Shown piece after piece: positions 27,920-36,964 of a DNA stretch of 47,447 nucleotides (position 1 is the stretch's first letter; every line of letters starts with the position of its first letter). The notes below the pieces were generated by a model. It saw nothing but the letters and a program-made list of their open reading frames with translations, searched no databases and was not told where the DNA came from. A program made the position numbers and the translations under genes. Origin of the DNA: Holosporales bacterium (GTDB taxonomy: Bacteria > Pseudomonadota > Alphaproteobacteria > BNTO01); contig JAIRNK010000040.1 of NCBI GenBank assembly GCA_031258095.1, positions 1 through 47,447 on the forward strand, in the 5' to 3' direction.

Positions 27920-30460
27920 TTAACTAAGACTTGGAGGCGTTCCGGTCAAGCTTTCTATCATAGAAGCGACCCGTGGAACAACGGTTCCGACTGTTGTATC
28001 GAGCGTCGCAAGAATGAGAGACCCCGCTTCGTACGGTGCAGCAATGCTCGCAGCCAAGCTTGCAAACTTTGAATCTGTCGCGCCTGGAATGCATTGCTTG
28101 TAGTAGTACGAAATTGCTCCCGTTAGTACATCAAAAAGCTTTCTTCGGATAGACTCGGCATTTTCTTGTATTTTCTCTTTCAGGTCGGGATTACTTGCTA
28201 TGCTGACCCGTTCTGCTGCACACAGCCTAGAGAAATAAGTCGGATATGGCGCATTCAAAGGGTCAGATTGACTCCCGATAAAATTCAAAAGAAGCTGCGC
28301 TCCAAACTCGAACAACACACCGTTCAATCTGCCGTAAATTGTAACATCTAACGGGTGATCATTCTGTGAATAGCCCAAAGAGTTGGCAACTTCTTCCGTG
28401 GGAACGTCGTTAACTTGTTTGAGTAGGAAGTAAATGCGTGAAAAATCGATGGGATAACGGTTTGTGCGGCTTGTCGATATAAGTCTCGCAATTTCGTACA
28501 CAATATCCTTGGCAGGAGAATCCCCTGAGAATTTCGAGACCAGTGATCCCTCAACTGGATCAGTATCTTGCGCAAAAGCCTCTAGCTCCGCATACAGCGG
28601 CGCCGTGAGTTGGTTGTATAACGAATCAGAAATACTACTCAATCCTTTTATAATATCAGCTATCAATGTTACGAGCGCTGGCTTTTCAAAAAAGAGCAAA
28701 GAACTGTTATCTATGAACTTTCGCATAAAATTGAATGACGCGTGCGTACTCTGACCCTCAAGTGCCATCCATGTAGCAGCTTTTTCTTCCGCGGTTCCTC
28801 CCATTAGATCAACTAAAGAGCTTACTTCCGTCATGTACGGAATTCCCGACATCATGAAAGTCAACGGAGTTGAAAACAATTCTCTGTACAAAAGTGTGCT
28901 ATCCGGTTCACTGCCATTTATCAAACTAGCGAAAAGCGTGTGGTAATTTACCCACTCAAAATTTGCCAACAGTGTGCTTGTTGCCGTTTGCTTGGTGTCG
29001 TCTCCTGACGCGTAAAGTTTCGCGACCATACTGTCTAGCGTAACCTTTATATCGTCCACTATTGCAGCAAAAGTGGAAGAGTCAGACAATGTTCCAAACA
29101 ACGTTCCGGAACCAGTAGAAATGTTGCCGACTTTTTCATTTAAGTACGTATAAAAAGGGGTTGAGGCAGATTGCTCTAATTCACCGATCACTGGGTATGT
29201 ATCAAGTAGTTTGTATAAAAGCATAACCGTATTTACCTTAAAGTCCCCGGGCAGAGCATCAGACGAATCGCAAATGGCCTTTATTTTGCCAAGAACCGTT
29301 GTTGACGGCGCGGAAAGGTTTCGGCCGAGTTTTCTTAGAATTGGGTCTAAGTAAACAGCACGTTGAACGTTGTGCAATGTATTGATCAACGTCACCCCAG
29401 AAAGCACATTGTTGCCCACATATATTGCTCGAATAGCGTCGCTTCCTCCCAGCGATTCACTCATTAATCGTGGCCATTGGTATAGCGATTGCCGAACAAT
29501 CTCCGTTAACTCCACAGGAGCCGACGGGACAAGTCCTATTGCCGCAGTGGCTTGGCTTAACAGAATACCTGGAATAAGAGCGCTTACAGAGGGATCAGGG
29601 GACGCAATCGTCACCGTGTCCGTAACGCGATTTGCCAACATTTGATATAATCCTGTTGATGTCGTCAGTAATTGGGCAGCAGCAGCCTGAATTACTGTCG
29701 TGTCTTTATCTTTATCAAAAGCATCACACAATGAATTAAGGTCCAAGTCCAGCTTAGCTAGTCCACCTGTAACATTGCTTTCTGTCCTTGACTCAATTAA
29801 GTTCTTGATCAACTCGGCATCTATCAAACATACAGTTCCTTCGATGCAGCGCTGAATTAGCTTCCATAGTGCACTGACCGTGTATGGATCAGTGGAGGAA
29901 TCATCATCTTTAAGTCCTAGTACCTTTTGGTACGCCTCCTGTTCACCCGCGTTTGTCACGCCTTGAACTTGCTCTAGCACCCAATTGAAACGCGACCAGA
30001 GAGATATTCCATTTATGATACTTGTATCTGATGGAGCGCCTATCGTGTTTTGTACCGCGCTTTCCATAACGTACTTAGCGATTTGGTTCAATACGCTGTG
30101 AATGTTGGCGTATCCAGTTGGATTTCCGCGAAACCCAATGACCGGAGCAATGGGGGTAGTTTGCAACAACTCTGTGAGGCAGAAATCATTATTCGTACAT
30201 TCACTAGCTCCCAGTCGGGCCATTATGGCATCTAACTTATATGGCTGGATTGACGCTGTGATGGCATCATCACTAAAAATATTGATAAGCGTTTGAAACC
30301 TTTCTGCAACCGATGCATCTGCACTCGCGTGTGTTTGTGCGAGCGTCTTCAACTCTGCAAGACGAGCCTGTACGCTGACGAGATTTGTTGTTGAGAAGTT
30401 CGCCGCAACACACAAAAACGTTTGGCAAAGTAATACTCGTGTAAATCGCGCTCCGAACAT
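27920..30460 (-). CDS. Large exported protein of unknown function, convergent with tssM
   Basis: 846 residues from the ATG at 30460. That start gives a clean signal peptide (RVLLCQTFLCVAA, cleavage about after residue 20) and has an AGGA element nearby; the frame opens 12 codons earlier. The mature protein is helical and low in charge, with many Ser, Thr, Asn and Asp residues and few Cys. Motifs such as LWSRFNWVLEQV and ALWKLIQRCIEG hint at repeated helical units, but I could not define a repeat. No family is recognised. Its stop is only six bases from that of tssM, facing it. Given its neighbours it may be a substrate or accessory of the type VI system, but that is positional inference. Confidence 0.75.
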   Translation of the reverse strand: MFGARFTRVLLCQTFLCVAANFSTTNLVSVQARLAELKTLAQTHASADASVAERFQTLINIFSDDAITASIQPYKLDAIMARLGASECTNNDFCLTELLQTTPIAPVIGFRGNPTGYANIHSVLNQIAKYVMESAVQNTIGAPSDTSIINGISLWSRFNWVLEQVQGVTNAGEQEAYQKVLGLKDDDSSTDPYTVSALWKLIQRCIEGTVCLIDAELIKNLIESRTESNVTGGLAKLDLDLNSLCDAFDKDKDTTVIQAAAAQLLTTSTGLYQMLANRVTDTVTIASPDPSVSALIPGILLSQATAAIGLVPSAPVELTEIVRQSLYQWPRLMSESLGGSDAIRAIYVGNNVLSGVTLINTLHNVQRAVYLDPILRKLGRNLSAPSTTVLGKIKAICDSSDALPGDFKVNTVMLLYKLLDTYPVIGELEQSASTPFYTYLNEKVGNISTGSGTLFGTLSDSSTFAAIVDDIKVTLDSMVAKLYASGDDTKQTATSTLLANFEWVNYHTLFASLINGSEPDSTLLYRELFSTPLTFMMSGIPYMTEVSSLVDLMGGTAEEKAATWMALEGQSTHASFNFMRKFIDNSSLLFFEKPALVTLIADIIKGLSSISDSLYNQLTAPLYAELEAFAQDTDPVEGSLVSKFSGDSPAKDIVYEIARLISTSRTNRYPIDFSRIYFLLKQVNDVPTEEVANSLGYSQNDHPLDVTIYGRLNGVLFEFGAQLLLNFIGSQSDPLNAPYPTYFSRLCAAERVSIASNPDLKEKIQENAESIRRKLFDVLTGAISYYYKQCIPGATDSKFASLAASIAAPYEAGSLILATLDTTVGTVVPRVASMIESLTGTPPSLS

Positions 30461-30525
30461 TGTGCAATTCCTGAAGACAAATTGTCTTATACACAATCGT
30501 AAGGTATTGGTATTAAAAAAACGTT

Positions 30526-30623
30526 TATATACGGTTCCCGACTGACGTTACAGGGGCCAAATTCTGATTTTACGAGGGTTTGAGCCTTCAATGAAACCGG
30601 AGCGTCAGGTGGGATATGTATAG
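30526..30623. repeat. Type A palindromic repeat, diverged (copy A12)
   Basis: The left arm is TATACGGTTCCCGACTGACG and the right arm GAGCGTCAGGTGGGATATGT. It lies in the divergent promoter region between the 846-aa gene and rplM. Confidence 0.75.
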
Positions 30624-30690
30624 CATTGCGTGGTTCAAATAGCCTAACGCACTACCTCGCATCCCTTGAGGCGGATTGCGTGGGATAGTC

Positions 30691-30726
30691 TCAACGTACG
30701 TGAACCATTCAACGTACGTGAACCAT
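30691..30726. repeat. Perfect 18-bp tandem duplication upstream of rplM
   Basis: TCAACGTACGTGAACCAT occurs twice head to tail with no spacer. Each unit contains the self-complementary ACGTACGT. It lies about 40 bp upstream of the likely rplM -35 box and could be a pair of protein-binding sites or a recent slippage duplication. Confidence 0.7.
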
Positions 30727-30763
30727 ATAGAAAGGTGCGATTAACACAAAATTGAATTCAGTA

Positions 30764-30792
30764 TTGCGTAAACGCTGAAAAAAACACATAAT
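30764..30792 (+). promoter_or_regulatory. Probable promoter of rplM-rpsI
   Basis: A -35 TTGCGT (30764-30769) and a -10 CATAAT (30787-30792) are separated by the ideal 17 bp. The rplM start codon is 32 bp downstream of the -10. Confidence 0.5.
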
Positions 30793-30823
30793 TACAGGCG
30801 TGGAAATTGCGATAGAGTGACGT

Positions 30824-31300
30824 ATGTCTCTAAAATCATATACACCGGCCTGCAAAGTAGAGGAGTCTGCAAGGGGCTGGTTCTTGATCGACGCACAAGA
30901 TATTGTGCTGGGCCGGCTGGCTAGCACCGTGGCTAATATGTTGCGCGGAAAGGACAAACCAACGTTCACGCCCCATAATGACTGCGGAGACCACGTCGTA
31001 ATAATTAATGCCGAGAAGGTGTATCTGTCTGGAAACAAATTACACGACAAAATCTACTACAGACATTCGGGATACCCCGGAGGACTAAAAGAAGCGACAG
31101 CAGGGTCTGTCCTAACTGGACGCTTTCCTGATCGAGTGATAAGAAAGGCCGTGGAGCGTATGATCCCCGATGGGCCACTTGGACGCAAAGTACTGCGGAA
31201 GCTTCATGTGTACGCAGGGCCCGATCACCCTCATGCAGCTCAGCAGCCAGCTGTGTTAGATTTTGCTGCAAAAAATTCAAAAAACAAAAAGAGAGGATAG
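30824..31300 (+). CDS. rplM: 50S ribosomal protein L13
   Basis: 158 residues, a normal length for alphaproteobacterial L13, which binds 23S rRNA early in large-subunit assembly. Diagnostic stretches are [17 protein letters not shown], the [16 protein letters not shown] segment, [12 protein letters not shown] and [16 protein letters not shown]. It is followed after one base by rpsI, the usual L13-S9 operon. The ribosome binding site is weak. Two perfect 18-bp repeats and a likely promoter lie upstream. Confidence 0.98.
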   Translation: MSLKSYTPACKVEESARGWFLIDAQDIVLGRLASTVANMLRGKDKPTFTPHNDCGDHVVIINAEKVYLSGNKLHDKIYYRHSGYPGGLKEATAGSVLTGRFPDRVIRKAVERMIPDGPLGRKVLRKLHVYAGPDHPHAAQQPAVLDFAAKNSKNKKRG

Positions 31301-31301
31301 T

Positions 31302-31793
31302 ATGGCTGGGCTTGATGCGTTAAAAGATATAGTTCAGGACGTCCCCACTCCGGCAGTGGAAGTTTCGTCCACCTCGTCGCGTCAGTACGTGCAAAAGTTA
31401 GACAGCAAGGGCCGGTCATACGCCACTGGAAAGCGAAAGAACGCAATTGCAAGAGTTTGGCTGAGGCCTGGCACTGGGCGGATTGTTGTGAATGGTCGTG
31501 ACAGCGTGAGCTATTTTGCCCGTCCCGTGCTGCAGATGTTGATCGAGCAGCCATTTAACGTCACCCACAGAACGGGTCAGTACGATGTCTGGTGCACCGC
31601 AACAGGCGGGGGATTATCTGGGCAAGCCGGGGCAGTGCGACACGGGATAAGCAAAGCTTTAGTCCGATTTGAACCAGAATTGCGCGCGATATTGAAGAGC
31701 GGTGGCTTCCTCACAAGAGACAGCCGCGTAGTCGAGCGCAAGAAATACGGGCAGCCAAAAGCACGAAAGCGCTTCCAATTCTCCAAGCGTTAA
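31302..31793 (+). CDS. rpsI: 30S ribosomal protein S9
   Basis: 163 residues from the ATG at 31302, which has an AGAGAGGA ribosome binding site and lies one base after the rplM stop. S9 sits in the small-subunit head, with its basic tail reaching the P-site tRNA. Visible traits are [15 protein letters not shown], the [19 protein letters not shown] core and the C-terminal [11 protein letters not shown] ending in SKR. The N-terminal extension of about 40 residues before the core is common in Alphaproteobacteria. A type B repeat begins 16 bp after the stop. Confidence 0.98.
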   Translation: MAGLDALKDIVQDVPTPAVEVSSTSSRQYVQKLDSKGRSYATGKRKNAIARVWLRPGTGRIVVNGRDSVSYFARPVLQMLIEQPFNVTHRTGQYDVWCTATGGGLSGQAGAVRHGISKALVRFEPELRAILKSGGFLTRDSRVVERKKYGQPKARKRFQFSKR

Positions 31794-31809
31794 TTCGGTG
31801 GGCGTCGTC

Positions 31810-31906
31810 ATAGACTCATCCCATTTGAAATGCAGGGAACAAAACCCAAGCGCCAGTGAGGACGAACGAGTGCCGAATCCCAACATTTCACATGGGAGCC
31901 CTATAT
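31810..31906. repeat. Type B palindromic repeat, inverted orientation (copy B4)
   Basis: CATCCCATTTGAAATGCAGG and ACATTTCACATGGGAGCC form the ends. The interior is the inverse of B2 and B3. It lies just downstream of rpsI. Confidence 0.85.
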
Positions 31907-31948
31907 GCGCGTAGGGCCGCGTTTACGCCTAGGTTGTAAGCAGAAAAG

Positions 31949-31965
31949 ACTCTTCCGGAAGGAGT
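31949..31965 (+). promoter_or_regulatory. Hairpin covering the ribosome binding site of the AGCS gene
   Basis: ACTCTTCCGGAAGGAGT can fold on itself (six pairs, one wobble) and contains the AGGAG ribosome binding site of the gene starting at 31974. If formed, it would limit translation initiation. Short palindromes can arise by chance. Confidence 0.35.
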
Positions 31966-31973
31966 AGGGGTAA

Positions 31974-33314
31974 ATGGGTGGCGATATGGGTGAGAACTTA
32001 CTACGCGCGTGCGCAAAGTTTGTGACGGTCGCAAACGATGCGTTATGGGAGTACGTTGACCTATACATCATACTGGCAATCGGGCTGTATCTTACTTTTA
32101 AATCGAGATTCTTTCAGATCCGAACAATATTTCGGCCCCGCGAAACGTTTCGATATCTAAGAAAAATATCCGAGGAAGACAAAATGAACGGTGGCGTAAA
32201 GCCGCTGCGTTTATATTTCTCATCGATGGGAGGTTCCGTCGGCATAGGAAACATTGGAGGCGTAATCGCTGCCGTGTGTGTTGGCGGCCCTGGGGGATTG
32301 GTGTGGATGTGGATAGCCGTGTTCGTTGGCATGCTAGTGAAGTATGCTGAGATATTTCTAGGAATAAAGTACCGCGTAAAGAACAACTCTGGCGGCTATG
32401 ATGGTGGCGCAATGTATTATTTGTCGCACGCCTTCAACGGGAAAGCGATTCCCGCCTTTTTTTGCGTATTAATGTGCATTTATGGGACAGAGATTTACCA
32501 ATTTAAAGTAGTAGAGGACGCGTTTGTTGAGACCTTTGGCTTAAACCGCATTTGCGTTGTCGCATGCCTCCTCGCCTTCACCACATATGTCACCGTAGGA
32601 GGAGTCAGGCGGCTGTCTTCTGTTTGCACAGTTTTAATGCCGATGTTTCTTGTTTTGTACACGGTGGTTTGTGTCTACGCCATCAGCCAATCCGATGTTA
32701 ATTTCGGCGCATTGTTTTCTGATATCGTGCGATCCGCTTTTTCAGGACATGCGGCGGTGGGAGGCTTTGTTGGTTGTTCGTTGATGACCACGATTCAACA
32801 AGGCATATCTAACGCTATTTATTCTGGAGATATTGGCATTGGATATGACTCCGTTATTCAATCCGAAACGCAGCTATCTGATCCTAGTTTGCAAGCGAGA
32901 ACGACCATGTTTGCCTTGTTGACCGACTGTACAATTTGCACTCTTTCGGTGCTTCTTATTCTGTGCACGAACCAGTGGACGGCAGGTCACACGCACGGCT
33001 TCGATTTTGTCGTTGCAGCACTGTCTCCGTATGTGCCAGGGATAAAACCATTAATGGCTGTGTTTTTCGCACTAGCGGGGCTAACTACGATCTTTGGTTT
33101 TCAGGCAGTAGCAATGAAAAGCGCGAAAAAATTATCTTCGAAAGGTCCATCTATTTATTTAGCCTATTCAATTGCCGCATTCGTTGCTTTTTCCTTTTTA
33201 GACCAAAATTTTGCGAGGACCATCATGTTTATATCCGGGGGGCTCCTCGTCCTGTTTAACCTAACCGGAATTTTTATATTAAGAAAAAATATCCAATTTT
33301 CCTGGAATACGTAA
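31974..33314 (+). CDS. Sodium:alanine symporter family protein (AGCS)
   Basis: 446 residues, normal length, with about ten or eleven membrane helices. AGCS transporters import alanine, glycine or related amino acids with Na+. The family signature is clear: GNIGGVIAAVCVGGPGG followed by MWIAVFVGMLVKYAEI, then GYDGGAMYYL, and later SNAIYSGDIGIGYDS. The ATG at 31974 is chosen for the GGAAGGAG site; a second ATG at 31986 is possible. Together with the solute-binding protein next door and the symporter at 37423, it suggests uptake of amino acids from a rich environment such as a host cell. Confidence 0.93.
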   Translation: MGGDMGENLLRACAKFVTVANDALWEYVDLYIILAIGLYLTFKSRFFQIRTIFRPRETFRYLRKISEEDKMNGGVKPLRLYFSSMGGSVGIGNIGGVIAAVCVGGPGGLVWMWIAVFVGMLVKYAEIFLGIKYRVKNNSGGYDGGAMYYLSHAFNGKAIPAFFCVLMCIYGTEIYQFKVVEDAFVETFGLNRICVVACLLAFTTYVTVGGVRRLSSVCTVLMPMFLVLYTVVCVYAISQSDVNFGALFSDIVRSAFSGHAAVGGFVGCSLMTTIQQGISNAIYSGDIGIGYDSVIQSETQLSDPSLQARTTMFALLTDCTICTLSVLLILCTNQWTAGHTHGFDFVVAALSPYVPGIKPLMAVFFALAGLTTIFGFQAVAMKSAKKLSSKGPSIYLAYSIAAFVAFSFLDQNFARTIMFISGGLLVLFNLTGIFILRKNIQFSWNT

Positions 33315-33342
33315 TCTTGCTGGAGTGCGTTTGCGTGCTTCT

Positions 33343-33372
33343 GACGCCTTTTTTGCTGAAAGGAGCGTCTTT
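33343..33372 (+). terminator. Possible hairpin terminator after the AGCS gene
   Basis: GACGCC and GGAGCGTC can pair around a TTTT..AAA-flanked loop, followed by only three T. The short T-run makes this weak. Confidence 0.25.
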
Positions 33373-33477
33373 GCAAGCTGGAAGTATTCGGTTGTGTAAT
33401 GGTACATACCCGATTTGACAATACTTGGTATGCTTGTGTATCATTTCACCAGTGGCATGCTTTTTAGGCGACCTTTT

Positions 33478-34239
33478 ATGATTAGACACTCGTTCCGCTC
33501 TTTATTCACGGCGTTTTTCGGCGCGATTTTTCTGTTTTTTTCGAGTTGCGGGAGGAAGGAACCGCCCTTAATAGTCGTGACAACAGGGACAAATGCCCCA
33601 TTCTCTTACGAAAAAGATGGGGATTTGGTTGGTTTTGATATTGATTTAATTCGTGTAATAGCGGAGGCCATGGGACGCGAAATAAAGGTCGAGCGTGTTC
33701 CTTTCAAAGACCTAATGGACAAAGTTGCGTCTCGGCAAGCAGACATTGCAATTGACGCTATCTCCATCACCGATGACCGCAAAGGTATTGTCGATTTCAT
33801 CACGTATCATAGGGGCGGATTTGCGGCAGTTGTGTTCGGAGATGCCGTGGGATTTGACGAGCCTAAAAATCTCTCCGGGAAAAAAATCGCTGTTTGCCTG
33901 GGTTCTGTGTTAGACAAGCTGCTTAAGCAAACGTGGTTAGAGATTCCTAACGTTGATGTGCGTAGCGTGGATATTCATAAATATGAAGATATTTCTTCGA
34001 ATCTTCGCTCTGGAGAATGGCACGCATTTGTGATGGACGCTGACTCAGCCAAGCATTTTGTGGCGACGCACCCTGGATTTAGTTTAGTGCCTCTTAACCT
34101 AGAGCCGCTGCCTATTGGATTGGCTGTGCTGAAGGGGTCGCATTATGCGCAACAAATCACGGCTGCGATGGAGAGCAAAAAGGATAGAATCGAGAGCCTG
34201 AAAAATGAACATTTTTCAGCCGCGACAATGACAAGCTAA
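33478..34239 (+). CDS. Amino-acid-type periplasmic solute-binding lipoprotein (family 3)
   Basis: 253 residues from the ATG at 33478; the frame is open 21 codons further up, but this start gives a clean signal sequence ending in SSCGRKE (lipidated Cys24). The mature part has the SBP_bac_3 pattern: TTGTNAPFSYEKDGDLVGFDIDL, then ASRQADIAIDAISITDDR with the Arg that usually binds the ligand carboxylate, the GKKIAVCLGSVLD hinge and the VMDADSAKHFV segment. Such proteins deliver polar amino acids to an ABC importer. No ABC permease or ATPase gene is in the window. From 34240 to 34457 there is no clear gene. Confidence 0.9.
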   Translation: MIRHSFRSLFTAFFGAIFLFFSSCGRKEPPLIVVTTGTNAPFSYEKDGDLVGFDIDLIRVIAEAMGREIKVERVPFKDLMDKVASRQADIAIDAISITDDRKGIVDFITYHRGGFAAVVFGDAVGFDEPKNLSGKKIAVCLGSVLDKLLKQTWLEIPNVDVRSVDIHKYEDISSNLRSGEWHAFVMDADSAKHFVATHPGFSLVPLNLEPLPIGLAVLKGSHYAQQITAAMESKKDRIESLKNEHFSAATMTS

Positions 34240-34457
34240 CGAACCTTGAAAGAAACGGCCCAACCGTGTGTGGATGCGCACCGCGCTATAAGCGAAAGAG
34301 CGCGTCGACACCGGGCATGTGCGGGACATGCTTGACAGGTGAAGTGATTGGCACTTTGTTAGAAGACTGCGATTCGCAGTAGATCAAAGTTTGATGAATG
34401 CGCCTGCAGTGGTTTTGTCGACCGCACTGGTTTGCGGTTTTTTACAAGGGGTGCCAT

Positions 34458-35165
34458 ATGAAATATAACGGCGGAAACAATGGTCTACATCCTCATGGGA
34501 ACGGGAGAGGACGGCCCATGCAAAAGTTCTCCCACCAAAATGCAAACCAAATAAAGCAGCGAGCCCAGTCATCGTATAGCCGCTTCGTTTCTCTTGGAAA
34601 AGAGGCCTTAGCGCAAGAGAATTACACAGAGGCCGAACGTTGTTTTCAGCAGGCCGAGCATTATATTCGACAACTCAATGGCATTGAAGCCCGAGAAAGT
34701 AAGGAACCTAAAGAAATAAAAAGTCGCGCGGCCGATGTCGCTCGCCCTGACTATGATGAAGTTTGCTTGCATGAGGTTGCAAATGTGGACGAGAACGCGT
34801 TTAATTCGCTCGTGCCAGAATCCTCGTTTATTAGAGAACAAATGGACATTGCTGTAGAAAATAGCGCATTCGAGTATCCTATATCAAGAACAGACACTCA
34901 TGAAAAAGACCATGCAATTTCTCATGTGTCGGGATCGCAACCGCCTCTCCGTCCGGTAAAATCCACAAAGCGCACGACTCAACGCAAAGCCGCTTCAGTG
35001 TCTACGTCGCCACGATCGTCTGTCAGAAACGCCCGGTCTGGGGAAGTTGATGCCGAACCAACAGCAGAAAATGTGTCTTCGGATGGGGCTCACTCGGTCA
35101 TAAAAAAGAGGCGTATTATCAGGAAGAAAGCCTCCCCCTCTGCGACGCCTGTTCCTTCGGTGTGA
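34458..35165 (+). CDS. DUF4167 family protein
   Basis: 235 residues from the ATG at 34458, which has an AGGGG site; an earlier in-frame start at 34398 lacks one. The N-terminal third matches the DUF4167 pattern: a Gly/Asn/Arg-rich lead, then an Ala-Gln-Ser-x-Tyr-x-(R/K) helix, LGKEALAQENYTEAERCFQQ and AEHYIRQL, a single TPR-like helical hairpin. The remainder is charged and low-complexity, ending with a basic RRIIRKK cluster, as in other members. The function is not established. The family is essentially alphaproteobacterial, making this the best taxonomic marker in the window. A type A repeat starts three bases after the stop. Confidence 0.85.
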   Translation: MKYNGGNNGLHPHGNGRGRPMQKFSHQNANQIKQRAQSSYSRFVSLGKEALAQENYTEAERCFQQAEHYIRQLNGIEARESKEPKEIKSRAADVARPDYDEVCLHEVANVDENAFNSLVPESSFIREQMDIAVENSAFEYPISRTDTHEKDHAISHVSGSQPPLRPVKSTKRTTQRKAASVSTSPRSSVRNARSGEVDAEPTAENVSSDGAHSVIKKRRIIRKKASPSATPVPSV

Positions 35166-35167
35166 GC

Positions 35168-35266
35168 TATATATAGGGCTCCCGACTGACGCTTCGGGTT
35201 TTATTGAACTTCAAAGCATTGTAAAACTACAAAAATCCACCCGGCGAGTCAGTCGGGAGCCCTCTA
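35168..35266. repeat. Type A palindromic repeat (copy A9)
   Basis: TATATAGGGCTCCCGACTGA and GTCAGTCGGGAGCCCTCTAG are nearly perfect inverted ends. It directly follows the DUF4167 stop codon. Confidence 0.9.
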
Positions 35267-35337
35267 GCGTTTTTTATTGAGACTAAGCTGCGTTTTTTGC
35301 TACAAGGACCTCAAGCCTCCTCCTCACGCAGCATAAA

Positions 35338-36081
35338 ATGAACCGACGCAACAAAAAAAACAGCGCTGTAAATTGCGCAAAATCGTTCTATACAAACAAA
35401 ATAAATAGCAAATGGATAAGCGCTTTTGCTAAGTTCCTGAGCCTCTGCATCTTCATCCCCCTCATAGCGTATCTGCTCACGGGATGCGCAACGCGGCAAC
35501 ATTATGTCCAAGGGTTGTCTCGCTCGTCTGGAAAGTATTGCGTAAAAGGTGTCTGGTATCATCCTCAGAAATATTACGACTATGACAAAACTGGTTTTGC
35601 CTCTTGGTACGGGCCTAATTTTCATAAACACGCCAAAGCCCAAGGCGAAGCGTATAATCAGTACGCGATGACTGCTGCCCACAAAACGCTGCCGTTACCG
35701 ACTATCGTAAAAGTTACCAATCTAGAAAATGGCAAAAGCGTTGTCGTGCTCGTCGACGATAGAGGACCTTACAAACACAAGCGAATTATCGATTTGTCTG
35801 CGTCTGCGGCCAAAGAACTTGGAGTTTACAACAGAGGTGTCGCGAAAGTGCGAGTCCAGGCTCTATGCAAAGAAAGTCATGCCTTGTCTGTATATCTAAA
35901 AAATTATAGTCGGAGAAAGGGCAATCGAACGTGGGAGGACATTTACCGCCAGGAAATTGGCTGTCGCGCTGGTTTTCGACAACTCACGGTTTTGTCTAGA
36001 ACGGTACGTCGCTCCAATGCCGAAGAAATTAATAGGGCTAAAAATGCGACGACGATAACCAATTTGATGAAACATAGATAG
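35338..36081 (+). CDS. rlpA: RlpA-type septal ring lipoprotein / lytic transglycosylase
   Basis: 247 residues. A basic N-terminus leads to a signal sequence ending in LLTGC (lipidated Cys50). The double-psi beta-barrel domain is intact: GFASWYGPNFHKHAKAQGE, then YAMTAAHKTLPLPTIVKVTN, LVDDRGPYKHKRIIDLS with the catalytic-type Asp, and SAAKELG. RlpA proteins cleave peptidoglycan strands lacking stem peptides at the septum or poles. No SPOR domain follows the barrel. The remaining 70 residues are basic with no recognised domain, so septal targeting by SPOR is missing here. Confidence 0.92.
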   Translation: MNRRNKKNSAVNCAKSFYTNKINSKWISAFAKFLSLCIFIPLIAYLLTGCATRQHYVQGLSRSSGKYCVKGVWYHPQKYYDYDKTGFASWYGPNFHKHAKAQGEAYNQYAMTAAHKTLPLPTIVKVTNLENGKSVVVLVDDRGPYKHKRIIDLSASAAKELGVYNRGVAKVRVQALCKESHALSVYLKNYSRRKGNRTWEDIYRQEIGCRAGFRQLTVLSRTVRRSNAEEINRAKNATTITNLMKHR

Positions 36082-36184
36082 CACGAGTACGCACGTATTT
36101 CTCTGAAACTTCTAAAAAATGTGTGAGGCAGCGTGCGTATTGGTGTACAAGAATCTGTTTTTCAACGGTGGCACTGCATTTGGA

Positions 36185-36871
36185 CTAACCCAAACCCAAC
36201 GGAATTGATACTCCCTGATGTTCGTTTTTTCGCAGATCCACCTCTCCAACCCCGAATCCCGCAATGGAACCGTCTTGCCCGAAAACCGTCATCATCGTCA
36301 GCTTTTTCATCACGCTACAGTGCAATATTAGCCGATCTAGCTGCTGTTGGAACCTCGTAATCCTGCAATAATTGAACACTATTGTCTGTAATATATGAAA
36401 CATTCCATCCACATATCCCAATCGTACGATCGTAATGCAATCAATTAACGTTCCCTTGTACATCGCTTCTTCTGCTGTGGCCGCAAACGATCCGCTCGGA
36501 ATGATTAAGACTAACGGCGAATGATATATGCTAGCGGAAGATATTAGTGATTCGCAGACGTCTCCGCTCACATAACGGTGAAGTTCCGCATTCCAGCCCA
36601 AAAGTTCTGTAAAACCGCTCATCTTGTGAACAGACGAATATGCCTGTACTTTGTCGAGAAACATCGTCAACAGTCGGGACCCTAGGCCAAGAAACATTGC
36701 TGCTGTTCCTGCCAGCATTGCCTCACTTAGTGTGCTAAAGCTGACCATCCACTCGGGCGTTCGTTTTTGCATGCCTGGACCATGAGGCTGCGTATCGACT
36801 GCGGCAACAGTCTCGTTTCTTCGTCCTGGGATGCGTACGGTTAGGGGGCCAACTGCCATTTCTACGCACAT
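36185..36871 (-). CDS. Hcp-like (TssD) paralogue 1
   Basis: 228 residues, alignable end to end with the two products at 41140 and 41732. Shared landmarks are [RK][ST]PEWM[VI]S, a Leu-Gly-Trp/Phe turn, SGDV, an SSASI block, the VLIIPSG strand, a YKGTLIDCITIVRLG segment and a terminal VFGQDGSIAGFG. This order fits the Hcp tube protein of type VI secretion, where a GK-x(2-4)-KxxI strand and an xxDGKxGG C-terminal strand are typical. The assignment rests on pattern matching, not a search. It has an additional insertion after the first motif and a longer tail. ATG 36871 is used; ATG 36859 is possible. It is a single gene on the minus strand. Confidence 0.6.
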   Translation of the reverse strand: MCVEMAVGPLTVRIPGRRNETVAAVDTQPHGPGMQKRTPEWMVSFSTLSEAMLAGTAAMFLGLGSRLLTMFLDKVQAYSSVHKMSGFTELLGWNAELHRYVSGDVCESLISSASIYHSPLVLIIPSGSFAATAEEAMYKGTLIDCITIVRLGYVDGMFHILQTIVFNYCRITRFQQQLDRLILHCSVMKKLTMMTVFGQDGSIAGFGVGEVDLRKNEHQGVSIPLGLG

Positions 36872-36964
36872 TTTTTATTGAGGTCTTTACAGAAAAATCT
36901 TAGCAAACAGCACACAATTCGCAAAGGTAAGGGGCCCGGGCCAACAAAATTGAGGTACACTTTA

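Noticed and set aside
34318-34350. TTGACA promoter or small RNA near 34332
   Set aside because: A good -35-like TTGACA but no acceptable -10 at 16-18 bp, and no recognisable RNA structure.
34266-34379. Small Cys-rich frame (VCGCAPRYKRK...) between the solute-binding gene and DUF4167
   Set aside because: 38 codons with no ribosome binding site or known family; chance cannot be excluded.
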